From the NCBI RefSeq assembly GCF_002117915.1, contig NZ_BDJB01000005.1:124001-188000 (forward strand): DNA of 64,000 bases. Reading direction: 5' to 3'. The notes under the pieces are model-generated. The model was not told the DNA's origin, searched no databases, and worked only from the letters and a program-made list of their open reading frames with translations. A program made the translations under genes and the position numbers. Of this stretch, positions 10,001-17,731 are shown piece by piece. Position 1 is the stretch's first letter; the number at the start of each line of letters is the position of its first letter. The stretch is from Sphingomonas sp. TZW2008. Its GTDB lineage: Bacteria; Pseudomonadota; Alphaproteobacteria; Sphingomonadales; Sphingomonadaceae.

Positions 10001-10566
10001 TCTACACGGCGCTTGCCGAACTCGCGATTCCGGACGACGGAACGCGCGCCGGCGCGACGATGGCGGTGCTGGTCGAGGAAGCGCGCTGGCGCACCTCGGC
10101 GCGCGGCAAACGATATCTGATGGCGACGCTGAGCGACCAGAGCGGGCAATTCGTCGCGACGTGCTTCGACGATGCAGTGGCCGGCGATCTTGAGGAAGCG
10201 GCGCGGGCGGGGGGCTGCGGACTCGCGACCGTCGAGCTCGACCGGCGACCGGGAGAGGAAACGCCGCGCGTGACGGTGAAGCGTATCCAGCCGTTCGAGA
10301 CGCTGGCGTCGCTCGCTCGCTTCGTCGTCGAGGTGGTGATCGATGCGCCCGTGGCGATGCCGGCGCTCGCGGCGATGCTCGAGCATCAGCGCGGCGCGCG
10401 TGGTGAGGTGATCGTACGCGCTCCGGTGGCGAACGGCGAAGCAACGGTGCTGCTCGGGCGCGACTTCCTACTCGACATCGAGCTGGTTCAGCAGATCGAA
10501 GGGCTGCCGGGCGTCACCGAGGTGACGCTGCGCCAGTCGGAGACGCGGCTCGCGCTGGTGAGCTGA
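7066..10566 (+). CDS. dnaE: DNA polymerase III subunit alpha
   Basis: This is the replicative DNA polymerase catalytic subunit. The 1166-residue product has an N-terminal PHP domain (FVPLRIFSSYTMLDGAI), the polymerase core with the paired aspartates PDFDIDF near residues 407-413, a helix-hairpin-helix region after GFNKSHAAAYALLAYQTAW, and an OB fold in the last 200 residues. Length is normal for DnaE1. ATGs at 7066 and 7072 are both possible. The gene stands alone, and the 115 bases before it hold no other gene. Confidence 0.97.
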   Translation: MGMSHSGFVPLRIFSSYTMLDGAIEPKAIAKQAAKLGFPAAGLTDRNGLYAAMAFSDASFDAGVQPIIGTMLGVARPDMPEGVAPIVDWIALYAQDARGYDNLCELVSRAHLDRPIDLAPHVAFEALAQWSSGLIALTAGGEGGLARLFAEDQPDRAQRYADRLSVIFDDRLYVELSRRGELIEERAEAALIDLAYQRDLPLVATNPCCFSERAFGDAHDAMLCIANSTYVESEDRPRSSPDAWMKPADAMRALFDDLPEAIENTLVVARRCAIAAPKRAPILPSLAGDREGEAAMLRTEAHAGLDARLARIAELATEPLADGWQAAYRTRLDFELDVIIQMGFPGYFLIVADFIKWAKSHDIPVGPGRGSGAGSVVAWALTITDLDPLQLGLLFERFLNPERVSMPDFDIDFCETRRGEVIRYVQEKYGRDQVAQIITFGKLKARAVLKDTGRVLQMSYGQVDRLAKLVPNHPTDPWTLKRAIDGVAELHREYANDNQVRHLLDLAMQLEGLPRHSSTHAAGVVIGDRPLSQLVPLYRDPRSDMPVTQFDMKYVEGAGLVKFDFLGLKTLSVLKRALQLLTKRDIHVDLDALTWDDEAVYALLQKGDTVGVFQLESEGMRRTLSAVRPTNFGDIIALVSLYRPGPMDNIPAFGRRKQGTEAIEYPHPLLEPILAETYGIFVYQEQVMQAAQVLAGYSLGGADLLRRAMGKKIKAEMDAQRATFVEGCAAANQIPADRANALFDLIDKFAGYGFNKSHAAAYALLAYQTAWLKAHYPHEFFAASMAYDIHQTDKLAIFCDDMRRMQVKCLPPDINRSQADFDVEVDAEGPAVRYALAALKSVGEGAMEKLVAERAASGAFAKLDNLAHRVDPRLINKRQLETLAAAGAFDSIEPNRAGVFAVAETMLAVAARTHDARTSGQGGLFGDAEPAGDAIKLPASARWTMAERMEQEKEAFGFYFSAHPVDRHAHLAKSHGARLYTALAELAIPDDGTRAGATMAVLVEEARWRTSARGKRYLMATLSDQSGQFVATCFDDAVAGDLEEAARAGGCGLATVELDRRPGEETPRVTVKRIQPFETLASLARFVVEVVIDAPVAMPALAAMLEHQRGARGEVIVRAPVANGEATVLLGRDFLLDIELVQQIEGLPGVTEVTLRQSETRLALVS

Positions 10567-10584
10567 AGACAGTCCGGTCGCCGC

Positions 10585-11667
10585 TCAGAACAGCTCGCCC
10601 TGCGGCCCGCGCGGCGGGTGGAAGAGATCGGTGCGCAGCTGCATCTTCTCGCGGTTCTGATCGATGCCGTGCTTGCGACGCGCGATCAGGAAGCGGGTAC
10701 GCAGCAGGTCCGCCCACGGCCCCTGTCCGCGCATCCGGGTGAAGAAGCCAGGATCGTTGTCGCGTCCCCCACGCAGCGACTGGATCGTCGCCATCACCTT
10801 GTTCGCGCGATCGGGGAAATGCGTGTCTAGCCAGGCGCGGAACAGCGGCGCGACCTCCCACGGCAGCCGCACGGGGATGAACGAGACGCCGCGTGCTCCC
10901 GCCGCTGCGGCGCGTTCGACCACCGCCTCTACCTCGTTGTCGGTGATAGCGGGGATGATCGGCGCCATGTTGACGTAGACCGGCACGCCGGCGTCGGCGA
11001 GCGTACGCACCGCCGCCAGTCGGCGCTCCGGGTGTGGCGCGCGTGGCTCAATCGTCATCGCGATCCGCGGATCGAGCGACGTAACCGAGATCGCAACCCC
11101 GGCAAGGCCCTTTGCCGCCATCGGGGCGAGCAGATCGAGATCTCGCACCACCCGGTTCGACTTGGTGGTGATCATCACCGGATGGTTGCATTCGGACAAG
11201 ATCTCGAGCAAATCGCGCGTGATGCGCCACGTTGCTTCGATCGGCTGATAGGGATCGGTGTTGGTCCCCATTGCGATCGGCGCGCAGCGATAACCCGGCT
11301 TAGATAGCTCGACGCGCAGCAATGCCGCCGCATCGGGCTTCGCGAACAGCTTGGTTTCGAAATCGAGCCCAGGCGATAGATCGTGGAAGGCGTGGCTTGG
11401 GCGCGCGAAGCAGTAGATGCAGCCGTGCTCGCAGCCGCGATAGGCGTTGATCGAACGGTCGAACGGTACATCCGGCGACGTGTTGCGCGCGATGATTGTC
11501 TTGGGCCGCTCTACCGTAACCGTGGTGCGAATGGGCGGCGGGGCGCCGTCGATCGCCTCGCGCTCATCGAGCCAGTCACCGTCCGCCTCGGTTTGCGGCA
11601 GGTTGAAGCGCGCGCTTTCCGCGTTCAGCGTCGCGCCGCGCGCGACTCGTTTGAATGGCTGCGCCAT
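10585..11667 (-). CDS. radical SAM protein, PA0069 family
   Basis: This family resembles spore photoproduct lyase-type radical SAM proteins; its reaction is unknown. The 360-residue product has the iron-sulfur motif CEHGCIYC (Cys-x3-Cys-x2-Cys) near residue 79, preceded by SINAYRGC and followed by FARPSHAF, all typical of the PA0069 group. The C-terminal part carries PFIP-like and HFP segments. It faces dnaE (convergent, 18 bases apart) and is followed upstream by DUF2842. Confidence 0.88.
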   Translation of the reverse strand: MAQPFKRVARGATLNAESARFNLPQTEADGDWLDEREAIDGAPPPIRTTVTVERPKTIIARNTSPDVPFDRSINAYRGCEHGCIYCFARPSHAFHDLSPGLDFETKLFAKPDAAALLRVELSKPGYRCAPIAMGTNTDPYQPIEATWRITRDLLEILSECNHPVMITTKSNRVVRDLDLLAPMAAKGLAGVAISVTSLDPRIAMTIEPRAPHPERRLAAVRTLADAGVPVYVNMAPIIPAITDNEVEAVVERAAAAGARGVSFIPVRLPWEVAPLFRAWLDTHFPDRANKVMATIQSLRGGRDNDPGFFTRMRGQGPWADLLRTRFLIARRKHGIDQNREKMQLRTDLFHPPRGPQGELF

Positions 11668-11698
11668 GCGCAGGAACGTATCAGGAACATATGTGGCG

Positions 11699-11905
11699 TC
11701 AACGCGAGTTGCCAGTCTCCATCCAGCGAAGCAGCGGCTTGAGTGGGGTAATCCACACGATGCCGGTGACGACGTAGAACACGAGCTGCGCGATCCAGTG
11801 CCAGCCGCCGATCACGTTGGAAAAGCTGACAATGACGATGCACCAGACAAGGATCAGCGTGAGGATCGCGAGCATGCCGACCGGTTTGCGCCACGATGGC
11901 GTCAT
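11699..11905 (-). CDS. DUF2842 small membrane protein
   Basis: The 68-residue protein has two hydrophobic helices (about residues 11-29 and 35-55) and ends in the family-typical LKPLLRWMETG. The N-terminus MTPSWRKPVGML is also characteristic. The ATG at 11905 overlaps the stop of fau (ATGA), so it is translated behind fau. No function is known. Seen mostly in alphaproteobacteria as far as I recall. Confidence 0.82.
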   Translation of the reverse strand: MTPSWRKPVGMLAILTLILVWCIVIVSFSNVIGGWHWIAQLVFYVVTGIVWITPLKPLLRWMETGNSR

Positions 11906-12441
11906 GCTTCTATCCAATCGTTCTCGGTGATGATGGCGTGGAGCGGAACATCCCACGGATCCGTGGGGATGTGTTCGACGTGCTGTACGGCAAAGGCGAT
12001 GCCGATCCGCCGGGCGTTCGGATAGGCCGCGAAGGCGCGATCGTAGTGGCCCGCGCCTTGGCCCAGTCGGGAGAGGCGGCGATCGAACGCGACGAGCGGG
12101 GTCAGAATGATATCGGGAGCGACGGGTGCCGCGCTGTCGGTCGGTTGGGAAAGCCCGAAGGGGCCGACACTGAGCGTCTGCCCGATTTGCCAGGTGAGGA
12201 AGCGCAACGGCGTCACCTTGTCCACCACATACGGTAGCGCCAGCGTGCAGCCAGCGGCCCGTGCCGCTTCGTGCAGCGGCGCAGGATCGGCTTCGCCGCC
12301 GATCGGCTTGTAGCTCGCCACCGTTAAATCCGGCGCGAGCAACGCCCGAAAGGACGCCGGAACGCGGAAGGCCGGGCGCTCGTCGCCCAGGGCGGCGCGT
12401 GCAGCGCGGGCCGCGCGTCTGATTGCCTGCTTGTCGATCAC
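11902..12441 (-). CDS. fau: 5-formyltetrahydrofolate cyclo-ligase
   Basis: The enzyme uses ATP to convert 5-formyl-THF to 5,10-methenyl-THF, recycling a stable folate that inhibits other enzymes. The 179-residue protein has the nucleotide-binding motif RLGQGAGHYDR (usual form RLGxGxGYYDR) and the C-terminal PxDxWDxPL-like segment PTDPWDVPLHAIITE. The start is a GTG at 12441. It lies just downstream of 6S RNA, the arrangement known from E. coli ssrS-fau (ygfA), where both come from one transcript. Confidence 0.92.
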   Translation of the reverse strand: MIDKQAIRRAARAARAALGDERPAFRVPASFRALLAPDLTVASYKPIGGEADPAPLHEAARAAGCTLALPYVVDKVTPLRFLTWQIGQTLSVGPFGLSQPTDSAAPVAPDIILTPLVAFDRRLSRLGQGAGHYDRAFAAYPNARRIGIAFAVQHVEHIPTDPWDVPLHAIITENDWIEA

Positions 12442-12461
12442 GTTCGGCTCAGCGGAAGAGG

Positions 12462-12622
12462 GTGACGGGACCGCCGTGGCCGTTTGCCGGGATATCCACT
12501 GACGCCCAATACGTCAGGTGGGGACCATGTACGTCGGACCAGGGTCCGGGCAGGGACAGCCCCCTAGGATGATGAATAGCCTCAGGGATAGTTGCTGGCT
12601 CGCACCGGGCAGTACCCGTCAC
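12462..12622 (-). ncRNA. ssrS: 6S RNA
   Basis: 6S RNA mimics an open promoter and binds housekeeping RNA polymerase in stationary phase. On the minus strand, GUGACGGG (12615-12622) pairs with CCCGUCAC (12462-12469), continued by CUGCC with GGCGG, giving a closing stem around a 161-nt RNA, a normal 6S length. Inside, the 5' half carries CCGGUGCGAGCC and the 3' half GGUCCCCACCUGACG, which folds as the hairpin CUGACG/CGUCAG as in alphaproteobacterial 6S RNAs. The location between zapA and fau is the conserved site of ssrS. Ends are approximate; the stem was paired by hand. Confidence 0.88.
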
Positions 12623-12629
12623 GCACAAT

Positions 12630-12929
12630 CTAGTCATTGTCGGGCAGATGCTCAAGGGCGGCGGCGAGCGCCTCGAGCCGATCGGCGACATAGGCGAGCG
12701 GGGCATCGTCCGTCGCCGGCGGCGCGCTCTTCGCGTCGTTCAGCTCGTCGGCGAGCATCAGCGCGATCAGCAACATCGCGCGCGCGACGTTGGCATCGCC
12801 GGCGGCGCGCTGCGCACGGTCCCACCGCGCCTCGATCATCGCGCCGAGCTTCTGCACCTGCGCTTCCTCGCCGTCGCGGCAATTGACCGGCCAGCGACTG
12901 CCGCCGATCTCGAGCGTCACGCGCGCCAT
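12630..12929 (-). CDS. zapA: cell division protein ZapA
   Basis: ZapA bundles FtsZ filaments at the division ring. The 99-residue product has the N-terminal beta strand VTLEIGGSRWPVNC, which matches the family start VTVxIxGxxYxVxC, and a helical C-terminal half with heptad-like spacing (ARAMLLIALMLADEL). The stop lies only 8 bases before the predicted 5' end of 6S RNA. The start overlaps the preceding coiled-coil gene by an ATGA junction. Confidence 0.9.
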   Translation of the reverse strand: MARVTLEIGGSRWPVNCRDGEEAQVQKLGAMIEARWDRAQRAAGDANVARAMLLIALMLADELNDAKSAPPATDDAPLAYVADRLEALAAALEHLPDND

Positions 12930-13114
12930 CAGCCGGCATCCTTTTCGAACGCGGCGAGCGTCTGGTCGATCGCGGCGACGGTGGCGGTGACTTCCTGGCG
13001 CAGCGCTTCGTGCCGGGCGCGCAGCGCCAATTCGTGACGGGCACGCCGATCCAGCGCCGCCTCGATGCGCCTGATCGCGGCATCAATCCGCGTCACAGCG
13101 TCGTTATTTGTCAT
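12929..13114 (-). CDS. short coiled-coil protein coupled to zapA
   Basis: The 61-residue product is almost entirely helical, with repeated hydrophobic residues at heptad positions (IDAAIRRIEAALDRRA, then LALRARHEALRQEV) and no membrane segment. The stop and the zapA start overlap (ATGA), so the two proteins are made together. I do not recognise a named family. A ZapA partner or division-ring spacer, comparable in idea to ZapB, is only an inference from the neighbourhood. Confidence 0.72.
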   Translation of the reverse strand: MTNNDAVTRIDAAIRRIEAALDRRARHELALRARHEALRQEVTATVAAIDQTLAAFEKDAG

Positions 13115-13260
13115 GATGTTGGATTACGGTGCTGCCACGGCGTCGGCAAGCCCCGATCCGGCAGCAGGGCAGGGGCGGCCTCGCGGGCGTGGTTGACGCG
13201 TGGCGCATCACTCGCGCAAAGGCGCGCCTATTATTCGGGACGAGCGGAGAATCGGGCGGC

Positions 13261-14262
13261 ATGACGAAGGTTGCGATCAACGGTTTCGGGCGCATCGGCC
13301 GCCTGGTGGCGCGGGCGATGCTGGAGCGCGGCGGCGATCTGGAACTGGTGACGATCAACGATCTCGCCGACGCGAAGTCCAACGCGTGGCTGTTCAGCCG
13401 CGACAGCGTCCATGGCCGCTATCCCGGTACCGTGGTGGCGGAGGGCAACGATCTCGTCATCGACGGCAAGCACATCCGCGTCACCGCCGAGCGTGATCCC
13501 GCGAACCTGCCGCACAAGGAACTGGGCGTTGACTTGGTGCTCGAGTGCACCGGCTTCTTCACCGATCGCGCGAGTGCGCAAAAGCACATCGATGCCGGCG
13601 CGAAGAAGGTGCTGATCTCGGCGCCGGCGAAGGGCGTCGACCTCACCGTTGTCTACGGTGTGAACCACGACAAGCTCGAGGCGAGGCATGCGATCGTCTC
13701 GAACGCGTCGTGCACCACCAACTGCCTGGCACCCGTCGCCAAGGTGCTGAACGATGCGATCGGCATCGAGCGCGGCCTGATGACGACGATCCACGCCTAC
13801 ACCAACGATCAGAAGATCCTCGACCAGATCCACCCCGATCTGCGTCGCGCCCGCGCCGCGGCGATGAACATCATCCCGACGACGACCGGCGCCGCGCGCG
13901 CGGTGGGAGAGGTGCTGCCCGAACTGAAGGGCAAGCTCGACGGTTCGGCAGTGCGCGTTCCCGTCGCCGACGGCAGCCTCGTCGACCTCACCTTCACGCC
14001 GAAGCGCGACACCAGCGTCGAGGAAGTCAACGCGCTGCTCAAGGCCGCCGCGGAAGGCCCGATGGAAGGCGTGTTGTTCTATTCGGACGAGCCGCTGGTC
14101 TCGATCGACATCGTCCACACACCCTATTCGTCGACCGTCGACAGCCTGGAGACGGCGGTGATCGACGGCAAGCTCGTCCGTGTCGTCAGCTGGTACGACA
14201 ACGAATGGGGCTTCTCGAACCGCATGGTGGATACCGCCGCGCTGATGGCGAAGCTGGGGTAA
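13261..14262 (+). CDS. gap: glyceraldehyde-3-phosphate dehydrogenase, type I
   Basis: It oxidises glyceraldehyde 3-phosphate to 1,3-bisphosphoglycerate with NAD in glycolysis. The 333-residue protein has the Rossmann start [17 protein letters not shown], the active-site Cys in [13 protein letters not shown], and the C-terminal [14 protein letters not shown]. The ATG at 13261 is the family start; upstream in-frame codons give no similarity. It opens a run gap-MOSC-pgk-fba-O-methyltransferase. A transketolase gene, often found just upstream in related genomes as I recall, is absent. Confidence 0.97.
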   Translation: MTKVAINGFGRIGRLVARAMLERGGDLELVTINDLADAKSNAWLFSRDSVHGRYPGTVVAEGNDLVIDGKHIRVTAERDPANLPHKELGVDLVLECTGFFTDRASAQKHIDAGAKKVLISAPAKGVDLTVVYGVNHDKLEARHAIVSNASCTTNCLAPVAKVLNDAIGIERGLMTTIHAYTNDQKILDQIHPDLRRARAAAMNIIPTTTGAARAVGEVLPELKGKLDGSAVRVPVADGSLVDLTFTPKRDTSVEEVNALLKAAAEGPMEGVLFYSDEPLVSIDIVHTPYSSTVDSLETAVIDGKLVRVVSWYDNEWGFSNRMVDTAALMAKLG

Positions 14263-14798
14263 TGCCGATTGGCCGCCTCGCCGGGATCGCGCGTCATGCG
14301 TTTCCGAAATCGCCGATGGAGGTGATTGAGGCGGCCGAGGTGACGCTCGAAGGCGGCATCGCGGGCGATTATCGCGGCGCGATGAAGGGTAAGCCGTACA
14401 AGCGGCAAGTGACGCTGATCGAGCGCGGGGACTGGGACGCAGCCATGGCCGACGTTGGCCATGCGCTGCCTTGGCAGGAGCGGCGCTCGAACCTGCTCGT
14501 CGACGGGCTCGATCTGCCGCAGGTCGCCGGTGCGCGGCTCCGCATCGGCGCCGACGTGATCCTAGAGGTGACGCGCGAGACCGATCCGTGCGAGCGGATG
14601 GAAGCACTCGCCGACGGGCTCAAGGCGGCGCTTGCGGGCGATTGGCGCGGCGGTGTGTGTACAAAGGTGGTGCACGGCGGCCGGATCACGGTCGGCGATG
14701 AGATCAGGATCGAGGAATCATGGCTAAGTCATTCCGCACGCTCGACGATATCGGCAGCGACATCCGCGGCAAGCGAGTCCTCGTCCGCGAGGATCTGA
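14262..14798 (+). CDS. MOSC domain-containing protein
   Basis: MOSC domains carry sulfur or molybdenum-cofactor chemistry (sulfurase C-terminal domain, YiiM/YuaD relatives). The 178-residue product has the family features GIARH near the start, GDYRGAMKG, and the conserved Cys in DPCERM and [21 protein letters not shown]. It begins at an ATG that shares one base with the gap stop (TAATG). The frame runs to 14798, 79 bases into pgk, so the last 26 residues (rich in Ser/Ala) are encoded by the same DNA as the pgk start. The domain itself ends before the overlap. Confidence 0.85.
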   Translation: MPIGRLAGIARHAFPKSPMEVIEAAEVTLEGGIAGDYRGAMKGKPYKRQVTLIERGDWDAAMADVGHALPWQERRSNLLVDGLDLPQVAGARLRIGADVILEVTRETDPCERMEALADGLKAALAGDWRGGVCTKVVHGGRITVGDEIRIEESWLSHSARSTISAATSAASESSSARI

Positions 14799-15913
14799 AC
14801 GTCCCCTTCGCCGATGGCGTGGTGACCGACGACACGCGGCTGCGCGCGACGCTGCCGACGGTGCTCGAACTCGCCGACAAGGGCGCGATCGTGCTGATCC
14901 TGGCGCACTTCGGCCGTCCCAAGGGCGTGCCGACGCCGGAGATGTCGCTGGCGCAGATCGTCAAGCCGTACGAGGCGGTGCTCGGCCGAGCCGTCCGCTA
15001 CGTCGACTGGGAAGGCGACGCGGCGAACGTCGCGACGCTTCAACCGGGCGATATCGCCGTGCTGGAAAATACGCGCTTCTTCGGTGGCGAGGAGAAGAAC
15101 GCCGGCGACGTGATCGATCGCTTCGCCGTGCTGGGCGACTTCTACGTCAACGATGCCTTCTCGGCCGCGCATCGTGCTCACGCCTCTACCGAGGGGCTCG
15201 CCCACCGGCTTCCGGCCTTCGCGGGCCGCGCGATGGAGGCAGAACTCGATGCGCTGCAGAAGGCGCTTGGCGAGCCCGAACATCCCGTCGCCGCTGTCGT
15301 CGGCGGCGCCAAGGTGTCGACCAAGCTCGATGTGCTCAAGCACCTTGTCGGCAAGGTCGATCACCTCATCATTGGCGGCGGCATGGCCAACACCTTCCTC
15401 GCTGCGCGCGGCGTTAATGTCGGCAAGAGCCTGTGCGAGCATGATCTGACCGGCACGGCGGAAGAGATCCTCGATGCCGCCGATCGCGCCGGCTGCACGG
15501 TGCATCTGCCGTACGACGTGGTGGTGGCGAAGGAGTTCAGGCCGAACCCGCCGACGCGCACCGTCAACGTCCATGAGGTTGCGCCTGACGAGATGATCCT
15601 AGACGTCGGCCCCTCGGCGGTTGAGGCCTTGGGCGACGTGCTCAAGAATTGCCGCACGCTCGTATGGAACGGGCCGATGGGCGCGTTCGAGACGGCGCCG
15701 TTCGATACCGCCACCGTCGCGCTCGCCAAGACGGCGGCAGCACTGACGGTCGACGGCAGCCTCGTATCGGTCGCGGGCGGGGGCGACACCGTCGCCGCGC
15801 TCAATCACGCCGGCGTGGCCGACGACTTCACCTTCGTCTCGACTGCGGGCGGCGCCTTTCTCGAATGGATGGAAGGGCGCGAGCTACCCGGCGTCGCGGC
15901 GCTGGCGCGCTGA
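14720..15913 (+). CDS. pgk: phosphoglycerate kinase
   Basis: It moves a phosphate from 1,3-bisphosphoglycerate to ADP in glycolysis. The 397-residue protein has the signature [13 protein letters not shown] at residues 15-27, the substrate-binding HFGRPKG, and the nucleotide-binding GGGDTVAAL near the C-terminus. Length and start [11 protein letters not shown] are normal. It follows gap and the MOSC gene on the same strand and overlaps the latter. Confidence 0.97.
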   Translation: MAKSFRTLDDIGSDIRGKRVLVREDLNVPFADGVVTDDTRLRATLPTVLELADKGAIVLILAHFGRPKGVPTPEMSLAQIVKPYEAVLGRAVRYVDWEGDAANVATLQPGDIAVLENTRFFGGEEKNAGDVIDRFAVLGDFYVNDAFSAAHRAHASTEGLAHRLPAFAGRAMEAELDALQKALGEPEHPVAAVVGGAKVSTKLDVLKHLVGKVDHLIIGGGMANTFLAARGVNVGKSLCEHDLTGTAEEILDAADRAGCTVHLPYDVVVAKEFRPNPPTRTVNVHEVAPDEMILDVGPSAVEALGDVLKNCRTLVWNGPMGAFETAPFDTATVALAKTAAALTVDGSLVSVAGGGDTVAALNHAGVADDFTFVSTAGGAFLEWMEGRELPGVAALAR

Positions 15914-15999
15914 GCCGTCCGCGCACCGACTAGCCAAAGCGCCGTGCCCCGCGTACGAGGCGCCGCATACGTATGCATGATGCGAAGGGGACTGCCACG

Positions 16000-16911
16000 A
16001 TGACGCCTGCCGAGATGACCGCCAAGATCGCTACCGGTGAAGGTTTCATCGCCGCGCTCGACCAGTCGGGCGGGTCGACGCCGAAGGCGCTCAAGGGATA
16101 TGGCATCGAGGAAGGCGCCTGGTCGAACGACGAAGAGATGTTCGGCCTAATCCACGACATGCGCGCGCGGATCATCACCTCGCCGTCGTTCACCGGCGAC
16201 AAGGTGATCGGCGCAATCCTGTTCGAGCGCACGATGGACGGCGAGGCCGGCGGCAAGCCGGTACCGCAGGCGCTGCAGGATCGCGGCGTGGTGCCGTTCC
16301 TCAAGATCGACAAGGGGCTCGAGGACGAAGCCAACGGCGTGCAGCTGATGAAGCCGATGCCCGGCCTCGACGCGCTGCTCGATCGCGCTGCCAAGCTCGG
16401 CATCTTCGGCACCAAGGAGCGCTCGGTGATCAACCTCGCCAATCGCGAAGGTATCGCCGCGGTTGTCGCGCAGCAGTTCGAAGTGGCGCAGCAGGTGCTC
16501 GGCCACGGCCTCGTCCCGATCATCGAGCCCGAGGTGAACATCAAGAGCGCGGAACGTGCTCAGGCGGACGAGATCTTGCGTGACGAGCTGCTCAAGGCGC
16601 TCGATGCAATGCCGGGTGAGGCGAAGGTGATGCTCAAGCTGTCGCTCCCGACCAAGCCCGATCTGTTCCTGCCGCTCGTGCAGCACCCGCGCGTGCTCCG
16701 CGTCGTCGCGCTGTCGGGCGGGTACGAGCGGCCCGAGGCGTGCGTCGAGCTGGCGAAGAACCAGGGCGTAATCGCCAGCTTCAGCCGCGCGCTGCTGCAG
16801 GATCTGCGCCACGGCATGAGCGACGCCGAGTTCGACGCGTCGCTGGGCTCGGCGATCGACGAGATCTGGCGCGCGTCGGCGCGCAAGGCACCCGTCGCCG
16901 AAGCAGCGTAA
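16000..16911 (+). CDS. class I fructose-bisphosphate aldolase
   Basis: It cleaves fructose 1,6-bisphosphate by Schiff-base chemistry. The 303-residue product has FIAALDQSGGSTPKALKGYGI near the start (in two pieces: FIAALDQSGGST and PKALKGYGI), KVMLKLSLPTK with the likely Schiff-base lysine region, and a C-terminus of the bacterial class I type. The ATG at 16000 follows GAAGGGG with good spacing; an earlier ATG at 15973 is in frame but has no clear ribosome site. It lies in the glycolytic run after pgk. Confidence 0.93.
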   Translation: MTPAEMTAKIATGEGFIAALDQSGGSTPKALKGYGIEEGAWSNDEEMFGLIHDMRARIITSPSFTGDKVIGAILFERTMDGEAGGKPVPQALQDRGVVPFLKIDKGLEDEANGVQLMKPMPGLDALLDRAAKLGIFGTKERSVINLANREGIAAVVAQQFEVAQQVLGHGLVPIIEPEVNIKSAERAQADEILRDELLKALDAMPGEAKVMLKLSLPTKPDLFLPLVQHPRVLRVVALSGGYERPEACVELAKNQGVIASFSRALLQDLRHGMSDAEFDASLGSAIDEIWRASARKAPVAEAA

Positions 16912-16917
16912 CCGCGC

Positions 16918-17583
16918 GTGGTCGAGCGCAGAGCCGACCCTGATGAAGCATGGGCGGCGGTCGACGAGTATATCGTCGATCGCCTGATCCCCGACGATCC
17001 GTCGCACGTGCGCGAGGCGAATGCCGCGGCTGGCCTGCCGGATATCGATGTGTCGATACCGCAGGGCAAGATGCTGCATTTGATGGCGCTTGCGTGCGGC
17101 GCCCGTCGCGTGCTCGAGATCGGTACGCTTGGCGGTTATTCGACCGTATGGTTGGCGCGTGCCGTCCCGGCGGACGGAGCGGTCGTCACGCTCGAGATCG
17201 ATCCGCATCATGCGGAGGTAGCGCGCGCCAACCTCGTCGCAGCCGGGCTCGCCGATCGCGTGAGGGTGGTCACCGGCGATGCGCATGCCAGCCTTGCCAC
17301 GCTGACGGGCACGTTCGATCTGGTTTTCATCGACGCCGACAAGCCGTCGAACGTCGCCTATCTCACGGCTGCGCTTCGGCTGTCGCGCCCGGGCACGATG
17401 ATCATCGTCGACAATGTCGTGCGCGAAGGCGACGTGCTCGATCCCGCCAGCGACGATCCGCGCGTCCAGGGAACGCGCGCGTTGTTCGATGCGATAACGG
17501 CCGAGCCGCGCCTCAGCGCGACCGCGGTACAGACGGTCGGCGCAAAGAAGTGGGACGGGTTCATCGTCGCGCTGGTGGACTGA
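16918..17583 (+). CDS. class I O-methyltransferase (family 3)
   Basis: It is a SAM-dependent methyltransferase related to catechol and caffeoyl-CoA O-methyltransferases; the acceptor is unknown. The 221-residue protein shows motif I VLEIGTLGGYSTVWLA, LEIDPHHAEVARAN, and the metal/SAM motif FDLVFIDADKPSNVAYL, followed by IIVDNVVREG. The GTG at 16918 is 6 bases after the aldolase stop, so it is probably the last gene of that operon. Confidence 0.9.
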   Translation: MVERRADPDEAWAAVDEYIVDRLIPDDPSHVREANAAAGLPDIDVSIPQGKMLHLMALACGARRVLEIGTLGGYSTVWLARAVPADGAVVTLEIDPHHAEVARANLVAAGLADRVRVVTGDAHASLATLTGTFDLVFIDADKPSNVAYLTAALRLSRPGTMIIVDNVVREGDVLDPASDDPRVQGTRALFDAITAEPRLSATAVQTVGAKKWDGFIVALVD

Positions 17584-17602
17584 CCCGGTGATCGGAAAAG
17601 CG

Positions 17603-17676
17603 TGGAGCGGGTAACGGGAATCGAACCCGTGTATTCAGCTTGGAAGGCTGCTGCACTACCATTGTGCTATACCCGC
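17603..17676 (-). tRNA. tRNA-Gly (anticodon TCC)
   Basis: The minus strand reads GCGGGTATAGC at the 5' end, pairing with TACCCGC at the 3' end. A D-loop GGTAGTGCAG, an anticodon loop CTTCCAA and the T-loop GGTTCGATTCC follow. The 3' CCA is encoded (17603-17605). The acceptor, T arm and anticodon identify a glycine tRNA of 74 bases with CCA. Confidence 0.97.
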
Positions 17677-17731
17677 GCACGGTGACGCTTGCCGAGCCCT
17701 GCCACGATCGCGCGCCCTTGGTCAACCGTGC

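Noticed and set aside
8908..10386. 492-codon open frame antisense to dnaE
   Set aside because: Shadow frame with arginine- and histidine-rich translation and no known motif.
12449..12706. 85-codon minus-strand frame over the zapA-fau gap
   Set aside because: It covers the 6S RNA structure and part of zapA, and its proline/arginine-rich translation resembles no protein.
13193..13234. TTGACG and TATTAT before gap as a promoter
   Set aside because: The spacing of 30 bases is too long for a sigma-70 promoter.
13231..14607. 458-codon open frame antisense to gap and the MOSC gene
   Set aside because: Shadow frame; both plus-strand genes have strong family motifs.
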